Positions 45,971 through 58,677 are shown, counted from the stretch's first letter. The stretch: DNA of 64,000 bases from Phaffia rhodozyma (GCA_014706385.1 JACGZH010000009.1:186001-250000), one strand, 5' to 3'. Translations and numbers: made by a program. The notes: generated by a model from the sequence alone, not told the origin.

Positions 45971-47402
45971 ATGCCTCGACTACAAATCCTCGTCCACAAG
46001 TCTTACCATCCTTATCTTGAGAAGAATAAACAACGGGTCAGAGACGATGAGCGGAAGGAGGAGGAAAGGATAAGAAGGGAAGAGGAGCGTGTCTTGCTCG
46101 CTGTAAGTCTATCTACGCTTCACTTTGGTTGTATCACTCTGAGCTGGTCCTGATCGTCTCTTCTTATCGACGAGATCACCATTAACAGGACTCTGAGGCC
46201 CGTCTAGCCCTTCTTCGAGATCGGAATCAGGAGGCTCATGGATCAAATCCTCCTTTGGCCGAATCTTCATCCTCCTCATCTTCTCGGCCTCGTAAAGAAA
46301 TCGATTATCCTTCTGTTCCTGCTTCTGATCCGTTCTATGCACCCGAACCGTCTTCGTCCTCCGTTTCTAAAGGCAAAGGCAAGGCAAGAGCGCGAGATGA
46401 CATGCGAGATTTAGACAGACAGTTATCAGGTACTGTATCCACAAGAATCGACAAGGAAGGTGGTAGGACGAGAGAGCACGGTCGGAGGAAGGACGAGACG
46501 TGGGAGGAGACATACCGGGATCAACGAGGTCATCTCAACTTTTGGGCATCAGAAGAGAGAGCTGGGGTAAGTCTTCCATCTAATTGAACTGTCGGTGATC
46601 GATTCTTCGCTCGTATTGCTAATTGTTTTCTGTTCCACCCATCGGTTGCTATGGTCTAATCAGCCTCCTAGACAAGCAGAAACACCTCGTAAGAAGACAG
46701 CGGACGAGGTTCAAGCCGAGGATCCTTACACGATGTACCTTTCTCGCCCGATTTCCGAACTTGAGCCCTGGTATGTTCATCCAGAGATGAAACGACCTGA
46801 ACAGCGAGGTGAAGCAAAGGACGAAAAGGAAAAGTACAGAAGAGACAGAGACAGGTAAGTGTATGATGCTTTCTTGTCTTGTGTCATTCACTCTCTATGA
46901 GAATTATCGTTTGACAGTATCTTCTTTTTTGATCTATTTCATATCCTCACCCAGAAAAAAAGAAGAACGCTCAAAGACATCCAGAGATCCGCTCACCTTG
47001 ATGAACACCCTCCTCTCCAGCTCTTCTCACCCACCGGTCAAACCCAAGACTCCGTCCGGTACTAACACCGTCAGCACCACTCACTCAAACCAAACCTCCC
47101 GTCCACCGCATTCGTCCGTTTCGAGCGCTACCGAGAAACGTCTTCAAAGGGAGACAGCTGAGCGAGCTCGAGCGCTAGCTTTGGTGGAAGCCTCAAAACG
47201 AAAACGGGAAAGAGAATTGATGAGAATGAATGGAGGGGGATCGGTTTCTGGTGGAAGCACTCCGGCTCTTAGTCTTCAGGGGACAGAGTCTGATTGGGGT
47301 ACACCTAGAGAGAGAGCATATGAGGAGCAAAGATTCTTCCCAGAAGCTGCTCTTGGTGGGTCTAGTAGGGCGGGGATTCGAGAAAATGGGAGGAAATGGT
47401 GA
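45971..47402 (+). CDS. LENG1-like protein with CIR amino-terminal domain
   Basis: The amino terminus resembles the CIR_N domain (CBF1-interacting corepressor) found in LENG1 and some splicing-associated proteins. The start at 45971 (MPRLQILVHKSYHPYLEKNK) gives the motif with aromatic and basic residues, followed by RVRDDERKEEERIRREEERV, a long charged helix. It continues LLADSEARLALLRDRNQEAH over an intron, then a Ser-rich stretch, KGKGKARARDDMRDLDRQLS and GHLNFWASEERAG. After an intron come EDPYTMYLSRPISELEPWYV and HPEMKRPEQRGE, conserved in fungal LENG1 proteins. The last exon ends with a Ser/Arg-rich stretch, SSRAGIRENGRKW at 47402. Four exons. Probably nuclear, spliceosome-linked by family; role not proven. 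Confidence 0.78.
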
Positions 47403-47989
47403 GAAGATTCTGGCACCTTTTGGGTGCTCTATCTTAGTGCCGTTGATACCTCTTGTTTCGATCTCTCTGCCTCTTTGTTTTGTTTTTTATATCTCTACTT
47501 GTATCATACCATATTCCAATCGATAATGTAGTTGTATATCGTGTCTCTCGATAATCAAGTGTGTAAGAGCTCACAAATCATCGATCCTTTTTCTTACCAG
47601 AAGTGAACGATTGGATAGCGTACACTCGATTATTTCTTCTCTTAAGTTTTTGAACAGAACAGGGGAAGTCAACGATTCTTTGAGTGGCCTCAGGAAGATC
47701 TCAAGAACATGATTAACGACGCTAGTATATTAAGAAGCACTGCATTAATATAATTATAAAGAATTTGTTTACGCTATTATTGTTTTTTTTTTCTAAGAAA
47801 GTCTAATATATCGCCATGTGGAACGAAGAAAACTCTTCGAGGGTTATCTAAGACGATTAGGATTGGAATGAGGTAAAAAGGAGAAAATGCTTGGGGGTGC
47901 TTCGTCTAAAAGAGAGGGACCAAAAGAAGAATATGAACAAGAAAAGAAAAGAAAAACGAAGGGCAAAGAGATGAGGATAGAGGGGCCGA
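47403..47989. other. Intergenic between convergent genes
   Basis: AT-rich 3' flanks, including an 11-T run near 47785-47796 and poly-purine stretches near 47930-47960. No gene seen. Confidence 0.45.
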
Positions 47990-50838
47990 TCAAACGATCT
48001 GGTCTCCAGCTTTCCTCTTAGCTAACTCTGCCTGTCTAGCCTTTTCCTCTTCCAGTCCAGCATCAGCCGCATACTCTGGCTCGAGCGCGGAATCTGAGTC
48101 GGGTTGAGCAACTTTAGAAGCATTTTCTGTAGATGTGGAAGCCGTAGCGGCGACAGGAGCAGGAGGGGCAGGAGGCATGTTGGGTGAAAATTTCGACCTA
48201 GCTCGAATCCTGTAGGCCCAGAAGAATACACACAAAAACGGTTAAACAAGGAAGTCAATATTTTTTCTTTACAAAGGAGGGCAAGAAAGAACAGGGGGAA
48301 AGGACTCACTTCGCTCCATAGCGATAGAACAGGAACGGCATGGGTGCACAGGCAAGAGACAAGAAAGCGACAAGAGCCGAAGCCCAGGCGTTTCCGAGAT
48401 TTTGATACTGCAAAGGGCAAAAAAAAACAGAGATTGGCCTGTCAGTTTAACCCCTTGAACTTTTGTTACAGGCCCAATAGTGACGCACCATGTAGGTACT
48501 GAAAAGAGGGAAAACGGCTCCTAAGAGAGATCGCAATACGGTATTGGCGGCCAGAGCGGAGGCGGCGTACATAACTGGTTGTGAACAACAGATGGCAACG
48601 ACCTGCGTCAATTTAGGTACATATAGAAAGGTAATAGAATTGAAGAAGGGAGAACCTACGATAGCAGTCGATCAAGTAATTTATGATGGATGAAAACACA
48701 AGGAGCATTCCACATCCGAAAGGAACACCAGCCAGGATAGGAACGATCCAATGAACGGAAGGCGTTGAGGTGAAAGCGAACCAGAAAATAGCAGACGGAA
48801 GCAAGGCGCCACCCAGCATGGCCATCGGCAATCTGGCTTCCGGAGGAGCTCGTCCAGTGGGGCTTTTCCGGGTAGCTCGGAGATAAATCTTATTGTTGAC
48901 AGGGGCGAGAGCGGTTCCGATAAGCATGCCAAGTCCAACACCGAGGAAGGCAAGACCCCCGACACCAGAACTCCATCCTCGAGTAGTTTGGAAGACAATG
49001 GGGAAGGCGGTGAAGAAAAGGTAGAGGGTTCCGTAGACTATGGCGGTGTACATGGAGAGACAGAGCACGATCGGCTCCTTGAACAGGAGCACAAACGGTC
49101 GGGTCATCTGTGAACGATTTGTCAGAAACAAATAAAGAGACGCTGTGAGGTCAGAACTTCCGAACGAACTCAAGACGTCAACCAGATGGGAGAAAAAAAG
49201 AAGACTGACGTTGATCTTGAAGATTTCTTTCTTTGTCTTGGTATTGATTTTGTCGAATTTAGAAATGTAGAAGATTGTGTTGTTCGACTCTTTCTGAAGT
49301 TTTCGGGCTTTTGCTCGGAGCAATGTCGGAGCATACGTCTCGGGAACACAAATTGCCGAGACTATGTAGGTGACCATGGCGAATCCGAACATCTGTGGTT
49401 GAAAGGACAGCAACGATTAAGACCACGGATGCTCGTGATGTTATCAGAAAATGAACAGGGACGTGAATAAACGTACCACCCAGAACACGTTTCGCCAGCC
49501 GCTTTCGGCGGTGAACCCTCCAACGATGGGGCCAAGCACGGGTCCAAGGAAAGGAGCCAATGCAAAGAGAGCACTGGCCGTACCTCGCTCGTGAATGCTC
49601 CACACTGTACCGTTTGAAAACAACATCCGTGAGCGATAAGTCGATACAGTACATATGATCTAGGCCGCGTGGTGAAAACTTACTATCAGCGATCGTTCCT
49701 CCACTGTTCGTCAAGGGGGCGGAACCAAAGGTACCGGCAAAGAATCGAGTGACGAGGATTGTTTCGATGTTTTGTGCGCAAGCTCCTCCGATGTGAAACA
49801 AGGCGAAAGGCAGGTATGAGACAAGCTAAGAAGGTCGACACGAATATCAGTATACTCTATCATCTTGAGAAATACTATGAGGAGATAAAATAGAGCATGC
49901 TCACAAAGATGGGTCGTCGACCGTACATCTCAGACAGAGGAGCCCATAATAAAGGCCCTACACCGAAACCCAAGACGCAACTGAATGAAAATAGTCGAAA
50001 TTAATAGATGTTGAGTTTGAGAAGAGGCGTTGATGCGAATGAATCGATAGCACACTCACAGAGATATACCGAGGATGATGACTTCTTCGCTAACAAGAAA
50101 TCGAGCATAGATCTGTCGGGTCGCTCCCCTGTATGAGGAAATCAAGGAAATACCACGCTTGGTTAAGATCGAAATGAGTAGAGAGGACACAATACGGGCT
50201 GCGCGACTGACGAGTAAGCGGACGAGGCAAATGCTGGATGAAAAGATCAAAACAGGGTATCAGAAAAACGAGAGAAAGGTTGGAACTAGATGTTAGATTC
50301 GAAAACATTCGATTAAAAAGGGTGAGTACAGATCGGAAGGGAGAAGATACTTACCGATGCAAAGAGTGTTGATCGCGGTCAACGCCGTCTGGAACCATCT
50401 GCGTGAAGAAAAAAAAGCGGGGAGTAAAAGTCCTTATGAACAACACGCGACAACTGAAAGACGATTTTTGCGTTCAGCCAGATACGAACTTGTAAGACTG
50501 TATATTCCAATGAAATTGATCCTCAAGTAAATTCAGCAAGAAGTATTGACAGATGAGAGAGGAACAAGCAAGAGTCTTACGTTTGACCAGTTGTAGGGAT
50601 CCTCCTTTTCACCAGGTAACCACCCTACTACGAACGGATCCTGCTCCGTTCCACTTCCAGGGTAGGGCGATTCAACCAAAACTTTCTGATTATCTAAAGC
50701 CGCAGGTGTTTCTGACGAACTGGTCTTCTCATCATAGTGCTGGTTCGATTGCCCGTGAACTGTCGGTGTGGGTGATGGAGAAGGCGCACGGCTGATGGCC
50801 TCAGCTAAGGTAATGGGAGTGGTATCGGTGGTGGTCAT
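47990..50838 (-). CDS. MFS transporter, DHA1 (drug:H+ antiporter) type
   Basis: Twelve-span major facilitator transporter of the plasma membrane, DHA1 family. The start at 50838 (MTTTDTTPITLAEAISRAPS) gives a disordered tail, then DPFVVGWLPGEKEDPYNWS, the family entry motif. Motif A appears as PLLWAPLSEMYGRRPIF near 49915-49965. Next AGTFGSAPLTNSGGTIAD and HERGTASALFALAPFLGPVL with GPIVGGFTAESGWRNVFWV, the antiporter motif C region. The loop FSQPQMFGFAMVTYIVSAIC-like segment ends CVPETYAPTLLRAKARKLQK. The second half has RPFVLLFKEPIVLCLSMYTA and IVYGTLYLFFTAFPIVFQ. The carboxy end is an Ala/Pro-rich tail ending RKAGDQIV, stop at 47990. About thirteen introns. Substrate unknown; polyamines or drugs are typical for relatives. 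Confidence 0.9.
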
Positions 50839-51248
50839 TCCTGAAGGAAGGGGATGCTTTATGGTAAGAGATCTCAATCAGCGAGTTACTCAGAAGTCTT
50901 AAATGTTAAATGAAGAAGTGGCAAGAAAGAAGAAAAAAAAGAGTTTGCGAGAGAAAGAAACAACAAGTTCTTTTAAATTTATTCTCTCCGTCATTCTTTC
51001 TCTTCTCTCTTCTGCCTATTCGCTCAACTATTTGCTGACGCTTCGGAGACGACAGAAGGAATATTAAAAAAAAGTGTTGTAACCGGCAATTAATGATCCC
51101 GGCCGAAAACTCCGTGGAATATTTTTTCCGCCGCCGGCTATTTCATTAGGCGAGGATTCTACTTGACCGGATAGTCGAATCCCAGCGTCATCAGCAAGTC
51201 TGACTCAGGAAAAAACATGAATATGAATTTCTTATTCTTCCTCCACCA
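50839..51248. promoter_or_regulatory. MFS transporter promoter and 3' flank of the DHHC gene
   Basis: Contains TCCGTGGA at 51111-51118, about 270 bp upstream of the transporter ATG. It matches the degenerate pleiotropic-drug-response element of budding yeast (TCCGYGGA). Nearby CCGG/CCGCCGCCGG clusters (51083-51138) could bind Zn2Cys6 factors. Sequence match only. Confidence 0.45.
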
Positions 51249-54098
51249 TCACCCTTTGTATTCTTTCTGACCATCTGACATCGTATCCTCGACCCAATCA
51301 CTAAAACCCATCCAACTAGGTGTGTTTGGTCTGCAGAGCATCCGGGAAACATTCGTGTACCAATGGGCGAATCTGAAGGGGCTTGCATAAAGGTTCTCGT
51401 CTGAGCGGTCTCTTCGACGGGAATGTCCGCGATGTCGCCAAAATAAAAACACGTTGGTCTTTTTGGATCCTTCGGTCGAACGTATCGCCGAACGACGGAT
51501 CTGACATGAAGGATGACGAGTGAGAAGGTCGAAAAAAACATGAGAATTTATTCAGGAAGAAAGAGTCAGACGTCAAACGAATAAAATCCACAGACCTCTT
51601 CGATCGTGGTCGAGTTTTTGAACATAAGCTGTCGAAAAGGTTGTTTAAATCAGTCTTCCTGATCAAACCCGGATGATTTCTTCTACGTTATTTACTTCCA
51701 ACCCAGAGCTTACTCACCCTGATATGATAACTCATCAATGTGCCAACTGGCCCGATCAACAGGATCGACAGTGAGAACGCAACAGCGCTTCCCGGATCCT
51801 TACTCAACGCTCGTCGAAACGACCGTCCACCGTCCTGTTTGGTAAGCAAGTATAAATGGATTGCCGACCAAACGATTGCGTAGACCAGGCACAGAAATGA
51901 AAACACGACAAAACCGATGAACGAGGTGTAATTTCGACGACCAACGCAAGTATGCAAGTAGGTACAGTGATGATCGATCTGTAGGATAGAGAAACCCGGA
52001 TTGTTAGCCGGTCAAATGTACTGATATGGAGAGAGCTTGTTTTGGATTATACGAAACAAGAACATACGCTTTCTACACAATTACCGCACTGAAAAATCAA
52101 ATGAAGAAATGAAAGGCCAAGTTGAGCTTAGGGTTGCCACCAGTTGAACAGCACGACAACTCACTAAGCGACAATGACTTGACCTAGGCGGTCTATAGAT
52201 ACAACATGTTTCACAATACTTCACAGTCACTCTGCCAAGTAGAAAATTTCTATACATCAGACAAACATACCCCGTGTACTATTTGTATCGAAACCAAAGT
52301 GCAAGACAACCCTCACCTTCCCGAGCGAACCCGGAGCTCCTTAGGAAGAGGAACGAGCGACCCGGTAGACACCGTAGGGGCAACCATCGGGGATGGATCC
52401 AAATTTCGAGGGATGATGCCTGGATCTCGAAATGCCTGCCACAAGAAAGCGTTCAAGCAGGTCTCATATGTCAGTGTACCAAACCTATACTCTCAGCCAG
52501 ATTGTTCGATCGACTCACTGTCCCCATCATTGCTCCGAAACTGACTCCCCACATCCACAGAAACACCATTACGACAGCGATACCCGATCCACCTCCTCGG
52601 CCTCCGACACCTTTCCTCCAAACATATACCCCGGTCGTACCCACCCAGAGCGCCCCGAGCCCTACTTCGACTATGACCGAGATAAGAAGCGCAAACGGCG
52701 TAGAACCTCCACCAGTGATCAACCTTCCGCCAAGTGCAAATGAATTATGACCCTGATGCAGTTTGTGCTTTCGAATTCGCTTGCGCGCGACACCCGGCGG
52801 CAGGACTGTTGGTGCAGTGAACGCTGTCGTCGTGGCTCCGAGTGGTGTCGAAGGATGACTAGAAGAAAAATTGTTTGCATCTATTGGCTGGGGCGGCTGA
52901 GAGGAAGGTCGGCTTGAAATAGTAGACATGACTGAATGCCGCTTGATATTGAACAACTTTTGTCTCGAGGACGTCGTCCGAGCGGCTGGATCAGGTCGAG
53001 TCGTTTTATCATTACTACTACTAACACCAAGTTGGTACGGATAAAGATCCATCACACTTGGTTCAAAGTCTGACGGTGGTTGGTTCCAGATTAGAGGCTC
53101 CCTGGAAGCCGTTGGTGAGGCTCCAACCCCAACTCCTCTTCCTCCAAGCTCAATGCTTCTCCCAAATCGGCCATCCATACCAGAGACATCGTCTCGCCTT
53201 CCTGTGCTACTCGAGCCAAACTGAGTGTCTTCTGATACCTCCCGCCAACGTCCCTCGGGACCGTATACTTTCGACGGAGTAGACGCAACGTACAAGCTCT
53301 CTCCTTTAGAGGGACTGCTCGAGACTCCTGATGGCAGATGGTCTGAGCCGTGCATCCCATCAGGGTCACCGTACCTGTTCGTGACTTCGTTCTCCAACTC
53401 TGTTTTATGCTGAAATCGATGTATCTGTTGAGGCCGAAATATCGAGTCAGATGTGTATTCAAGAGACGATTGAGGCGAAGAGTATGTATAATTTGATGTC
53501 GACGGGTCTGGATGGAAAGTCGAAGGGGACGAGGTCGAAGGAATGTGAAGGCCGTTGGAAGAGGTGCTCACACCCGGTTTCTGAGGTGCGAAGAAACCTC
53601 TTGGGGGAAGAATACCATTTGTGAAAGCCGTGGTAGTCGTCGTCACCGGAGGAGGGGACGTAGAGAGGGGATGAGACGACAGAGACCGTCGAGAGTGGTC
53701 GGTGGATTGTGAGTCTAGGTTATACTACCATCAAGATCGACTGTCAGCCCAGAGCTTCTCGATAGTCAACCACACCAGATACAGACCATCATGACGTGTT
53801 CAAGACGACGGGAAGACATCTAGTCGGAACTCTCTCTCACAGTCAATTTGATCGCGACAGAAAGTTCCCGACCAGCCCACAGGTGATCAAGATCAGGTCC
53901 GGCGGAACATAGGAAACTCACGTATTGTCTTGTTTCTTCGAGCCCCCTACCCATCCCATGCCTATCATCCCAGGCATTGTTAGGTTCCAGGTCCAACTCA
54001 TCAGACTTCTTAGGCAGCACATGAACGGTAGGACCTCGACTAGGCAAGGTGACCGAATACGTCGTGTTTGTCGATGAAGCTAGTGGTTTATCTGGCAT
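51249..54098 (-). CDS. DHHC palmitoyltransferase, Erf2-like
   Basis: Membrane protein S-acyltransferase with a Cys-rich DHHC domain. The start at 54098 (MPDKPLASSTNTTYSVTLPS) opens a very long Ser/Pro-rich, probably disordered amino-terminal region of about 370 residues. Two membrane spans follow: FALLISVIVEVGLGALWVG and GIAVVMVFLWMWGVSFGAMM. The catalytic region gives YCETCCIYRPPRSSHCRLCG, NCVESIDHHCTYLHTCVGRR and NYTSFIGFVVFSFLCLVYAI. Then SLSILLIGPVGTLMSYHI as a later span. The carboxy end, SPFRFAHWYTNVSRMLCRPN, then WVEDTMSDGQKEYKG, gives the NPF-like and CRP motifs of Erf2-type enzymes; stop at 51249. The residues after DHHC are TYLHT rather than the usual PWLNN-type. About eight introns. 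Golgi or ER location inferred. Confidence 0.85.
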
Positions 54099-54458
54099 TT
54101 GTCAAGAAAGGAAACGACTTCAAACAGACGAAAAGAGTAAGGGGTTAGAGTCAAAGGGCGAAGGGTTAACGTGAGTTGATTTTGTGGGCTCTGTTTTTTC
54201 GGATTTGAGCGTTAACGCTGTTTAGACGCGATCGACAGTGTTTTTTATATTCGATAACGTTTTTCTCCCACGCGTCATGTCATATTGATACGATTTCTCT
54301 GATCTTTCAACGTCAAGTTTCAGTGTTCAGATGATGGAGAACGGCTTCTTTCAGCAGTCATATATATATAAGATTATAGTATTCGGTCGTTATGTTCCCT
54401 TGGGAGCTTTTGGGATGTCGATCTAACTGGACATTACTCCGGTCTTCTATGTGGTAAC
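54099..54458. other. Intergenic, upstream of the DHHC gene
   Basis: Promoter of the DHHC gene and 3' flank of the ornithine aminotransferase gene. A tatatatataag at about 54361-54372 is noted but lies nearer the aminotransferase 3' end. Confidence 0.4.
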
Positions 54459-56738
54459 TTATTCGTCCAAGAAAGCCTCGTAGCCCTGCTCGTCAGCAGT
54501 CTCTCCAGGGACCTCATCGATCTGTAGGACAAAGAACGAACATGTCAGCAGATAGTTCAGGAAGGGCTGAGCCAAAAAGTGGAGATAATGGTCTGATTAA
54601 CGAACCTCATCAATCTCTTGCAAGCTCTCCTTGATGATCTGGATGGCCTTTCGGAGATCCTCCTCAGCGATGACCAACGGGGGAGCGAATCGGATGATGT
54701 TGACCTAGAGTAAGGAAAAGAGCGGTTGAGTGATCAGCTACATATGGTCTAATCAAGTGGGCATGGGTTATTGGTGATGATACTTACATGAGTAGGCTTG
54801 GCCAGCAATCCCTTGCTCTTCAATAGCAGACAGAACTGCCAGGCAGATCGACCCTTCACACTCTTGCCCTCCTCGAACACCACGGCGTTCAGCAAACCTC
54901 GTCCTCGAACCTGTCGGACAAGAGGGTGGTTAAGCGAGGCAATTTCGGATCGGAAGATCTGACCCAGTCGCTCGGCTCGATCCGCAAGCTTCTCATCAAT
55001 GAGTACATCAAGAGAAGCGATGGCGACGGCGCATCCCAAGGGGTTTCTGAATGTGTTTCAACAGATAATATATGAGCATGACTTGTGCAAAGATGTGCGA
55101 TGAGAATCAAAAGGCACTCACCCTCCGTAGGTGGATCCGTGCTCTCCGGGCTTGATGCAGAGCATGATCTCCTTGTCGGCCAGCACGGCACTCACAGCTA
55201 TCAAGTTGAAAAAGATGTAATATAATTGGTCTGTCAGAACTTGTGGTTTGATGATGAGAGAATACTTGATATACTTACGGTAAAGACCACCAGAGAGAGC
55301 CTTTCCAAGAGTGACGATATCGGGTCGGATGTTATCCCACTGGCAAGCAAGCATCTTTCCAGTTCGGCAGAGACCGGTCTGGATCTCATCACAGATCAGA
55401 AGAATGTTGTGCTTCTTGCAAAGCTCAGAGATCTTGGCGAGGTATCCCTCATCAGGGACGTAAATACCAGCTTCTCCCTGAATGGGCTCAATGAGGAAAG
55501 CAGCGATTCGATCACCGAATCTCTCGAAAGCAACTCGGACGGCCTCGACATCGTTGTACGGAATCTCAAAGGCCTTTTCGTTTTCGCCCTTTCCAGCGGG
55601 GCAGATGGGTCCAACACCCTCGAGGAAGGGACCGAAGCCGACTCGAGACTCTGGGTCAGTGGACATCGAGATGATACCGAGTGTTCGACCGTGGAAGTTT
55701 CCAGAGACGGAAAAGATGAGGGCCTGATCCTCAGGAATCTTCTTAACGGTGTAACCCCACTTTCGAGAAAGCTGATGAACAAATAAAAGACATTGGTTTC
55801 GTGATGGTAAGTATGATGAGGGAAGCAGAAGATGCGCGTTCAATAAGAACAAACCTTGAGAGCGGTCTCAACAGCCTCGGCTCCGGTGTTCATTGGGAGA
55901 ACCATGTCTAGACAAACGAGGAAGACAGATAAGCAATTATGATACATCATACATCAACGCGAGCGCACGAAAGAAAAATACATACCGTATCCGAACAAAT
56001 CGGTGATCTTCTTGGAGAAAGGTCCCAAGAGAGAGTTGTAGAATGCTCGAGAAGACAACGAAAGCTTGCCAGCCTGATCGGTCAAAGCTTTGACGATCTT
56101 GGGGTGGCAATGTCCCTACAGATGATGTTCGTGATGGTTTGTTGTATGTTAGTCTTTCTTCGTTATAAGTGAATACACAGGGCAAAATCCCAAGACAACG
56201 AACCTGGTTGACAGCACTGATCGTGAGGAGTAAGACAAGAAAAGGCATGTGATCAGTCGGGGTGTGTTCGCAGCAAAGCTATGTGCAACGTGTACAAGGA
56301 GGAACCACAAACCTGTAGGCGGAGAGCATATCAATGTACTCTCGACCTTCAGGATCCCAAACCCTATACGATAGCAACAGACGGAACAGAAGAATGGTAA
56401 GCTTCCAGACGCATGGTGGATTGCCGGTGAGACTGAAGGAGCTACTTACTTGGAACCCTCGGCTCGGTCGAAGCAGCTGTTGGATAGGTTGACATTCAAA
56501 GATGTGAACAGGTACATGTCAGACGACACGAAAAGCTATGGAATAAACAAACGACATGAGATCTTACATAGGAAGGGGGTGGTAGTTGTGAGCGGACTTG
56601 CTGTTGGAATCAAACAAGATAAACAGTCAGGGCAATGTAAGCGGTGAACATAGACGAGCTTGGATGGAAAGAAGGAACGTACGCATGCTCCAGAGCCATG
56701 ATCTGTTCGGAGGAAAGCTGCTTGTCAGTGGCGGTCAT
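54459..56738 (-). CDS. CAR2: Ornithine aminotransferase
   Basis: Pyridoxal-phosphate enzyme that converts ornithine plus 2-oxoglutarate to glutamate semialdehyde in arginine breakdown; cytosolic in fungi. The start at 56738 ([19 protein letters not shown]) is followed by [20 protein letters not shown] and the 13-nt exon (56204-56216) that supplies SAVNQ. Next [20 protein letters not shown] and [15 protein letters not shown] long exon has [60 protein letters not shown] and [14 protein letters not shown] with the PLP Lys. Then [20 protein letters not shown] and [13 protein letters not shown]. It ends YEAFLDE, stop at 54459. At least twelve introns. Divergent from the proteasome gene. Strong call. 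Confidence 0.95.
56204..56216 (-). other. CAR2: 13-nt micro-exon of ornithine aminotransferase
   Basis: TGCTGTCAACCAG on the minus strand is flanked by CAG and GTTCGT. It joins ...TACAG upstream and GGACATTGCCACCCC downstream to restore AYSAVNQGHCHPK, conserved in the family. Confidence 0.8.
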
Positions 56739-57400
56739 GTTGTGTGAGTGTATGTGTGCGTGTGAGTGAAGTAGTTGGAGTGTGTATTAGATGTTGTGTC
56801 TTTTCCTTTGACTAGGTTGAAGGTAGAAAGAAGAAACAGGAAGGACATCCTGTGGAGAAAAAAAAAACAGGGTTTATAAAGAAAAACGTTATAACTCGGC
56901 TCTGTCCGCCTGATGACGGTTTCTTCCTAGGCTAAGGCAGCCGAGTCAACCTCTCTGCTTTTTTTTCCAATACTCCCCGCTATCTCTTTGGGGTGGAAGG
57001 GTAAACAGAATGGAGGCGAAAGGATTGATACGATGCAAAAGACCGGCTGGTCGTTTTCTCTCAAAGACACGTTCAACCGACCATCAGCGCATCATACGTT
57101 GTTGATGTTGATGTTGATGTTGACGATGATGATTCATGTTTTAGGCATTTATCGATCAGCACGAGTTTCTCGAGACGGACTCGGTTAAAGGTGTCGATCA
57201 GTGTTATCTATGTGTCTGGAGGGAAGGTGGAGAAGGTATTCAGGTATCCCACGTTGGTTTACGTAAGTATTCAAATAACTGTGATTTATTCCAGCGCGAC
57301 ATGCAGACCGTGAGTTTTGTTCTGCCATCTACCTCATCTTTTCTTTCACTCTGTCTACACTCATTCCTATCATCACACTCATAGAGAATATTCGCCTAAC
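56739..57400. promoter_or_regulatory. Divergent promoter region, CAR2 / PUP3
   Basis: About 660 bp. Contains gtgtgagtgtatgtgtgcgtgtgagtg next to CAR2 (leader) and a TTGATG trinucleotide-type repeat at about 57101-57127. No proteasome box (GGTGGCAAA) seen. Confidence 0.4.
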
Positions 57401-58677
57401 ATGTCTGCAATGCAAATCAACGGAGGTGAGTGGAAGGTTCTTCTGTTTGTCTGAATTGCATAACAGTGTACTCATCGGTGATGATCTTTTCTTCCGGGTC
57501 GACGCATCAGGTTCGGTCATCGCTATGGTCGGCAAGGACTGTGTGGCCATCGCCTCAGATCTAAGGCTAGGAAACCAGGCCATGCTTGTCGCTATGAACT
57601 TTGAAAAGGTCTGTCCTCTGCTTTTCTTTTCAACCCTCATTGTACAGAGATGTTAGGACTGACCGGCTTGATGTATCGGTGACTTGGATTTTTGTTAGGT
57701 GTTCCCCATTCATGATCGACTTTACGTCGGTCTTCCCGGTCTAGCCTCGGATGTTCACACGCTGTATGCTCCAATCCTTGCCCTCTCATACACCGCGCCG
57801 AGACAAGTAGACTAAGAACTTGATTTCTATTCAACCGCCAGACATGAATCCCTTCGATTCCGAGTAAACATGTACCGAATGAAAGAGGAGCGAGAGATCC
57901 AGCCCGAGACGTTCTGTCATCTGGTCTCGTCTACTCTGTACGAGAAGCGGTGAGTAGTCTTTGTGACACGATTGATCCTTCTATCTTTGTCTTAAGTTAT
58001 TTCCACTAACACGGAAATTGATTTTGGTTGAATCAGATTCGGTCCTTACTTCATCGAGCCAGTCGTTGCCGGACTTCCGGCTCCTACGAAGCTCAACCCG
58101 AACCCTAAACCGTTCATTGCCTGTACCGATTTGTAAGTACATGCACATCACTACTCTCAGCAAAAATCCTTACTGTCCAATCTTGGACTGATCCAAGCCT
58201 CGGTCAATCTACAGGATCGGTTGTATCACCACGCCCAAGGACTTTGTGGTCTCTGGGACTGCGTCCGAGAAGCTCTTCGGTGTGGCCGAAGGACTGTGGG
58301 AGCCTGATCTTGTATGTCGTCATCTGTGGCATCTTTTCCTCGTTGTGATCGTTTCTCTGTTGTCGCCTGGCAGACTCACAAAGACTGTTCATCATATGTT
58401 TGCGAATGCCTGTTTTATAGGAGCCTGAAGATCTGTTTGAGACAATCTCGCAGGTCCTGTTGAACTCTCTTGACCGAGATGCTCTCTCCGGAAATGGAGC
58501 TGTCGTTCACATCATGTATGTTTCTGAGCGTCAATGTCTCTTCGTGTTCTATGATACTGATCATGGTCTGACTTTTCTTTTTCCTGCTTTGATTGATTCT
58601 TATCTGATTGACCTGGGGTGGGATACAGTACTCAGAAGGACGTGACGACGAGGTATCTCAAGTCTCGAATGGATTGA
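57401..58677 (+). CDS. PUP3: 20S proteasome subunit beta type-3
   Basis: Non-catalytic beta ring subunit of the 20S core, in nucleus and cytosol. The start at 57401 (MSAMQINGG) leads over an intron to [20 protein letters not shown], which matches beta-3: no propeptide and no active-site Thr processing. Further exons give [120 protein letters not shown], and [20 protein letters not shown]. It ends [11 protein letters not shown] at 58677. About seven introns with short exons. Confidence 0.95.
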
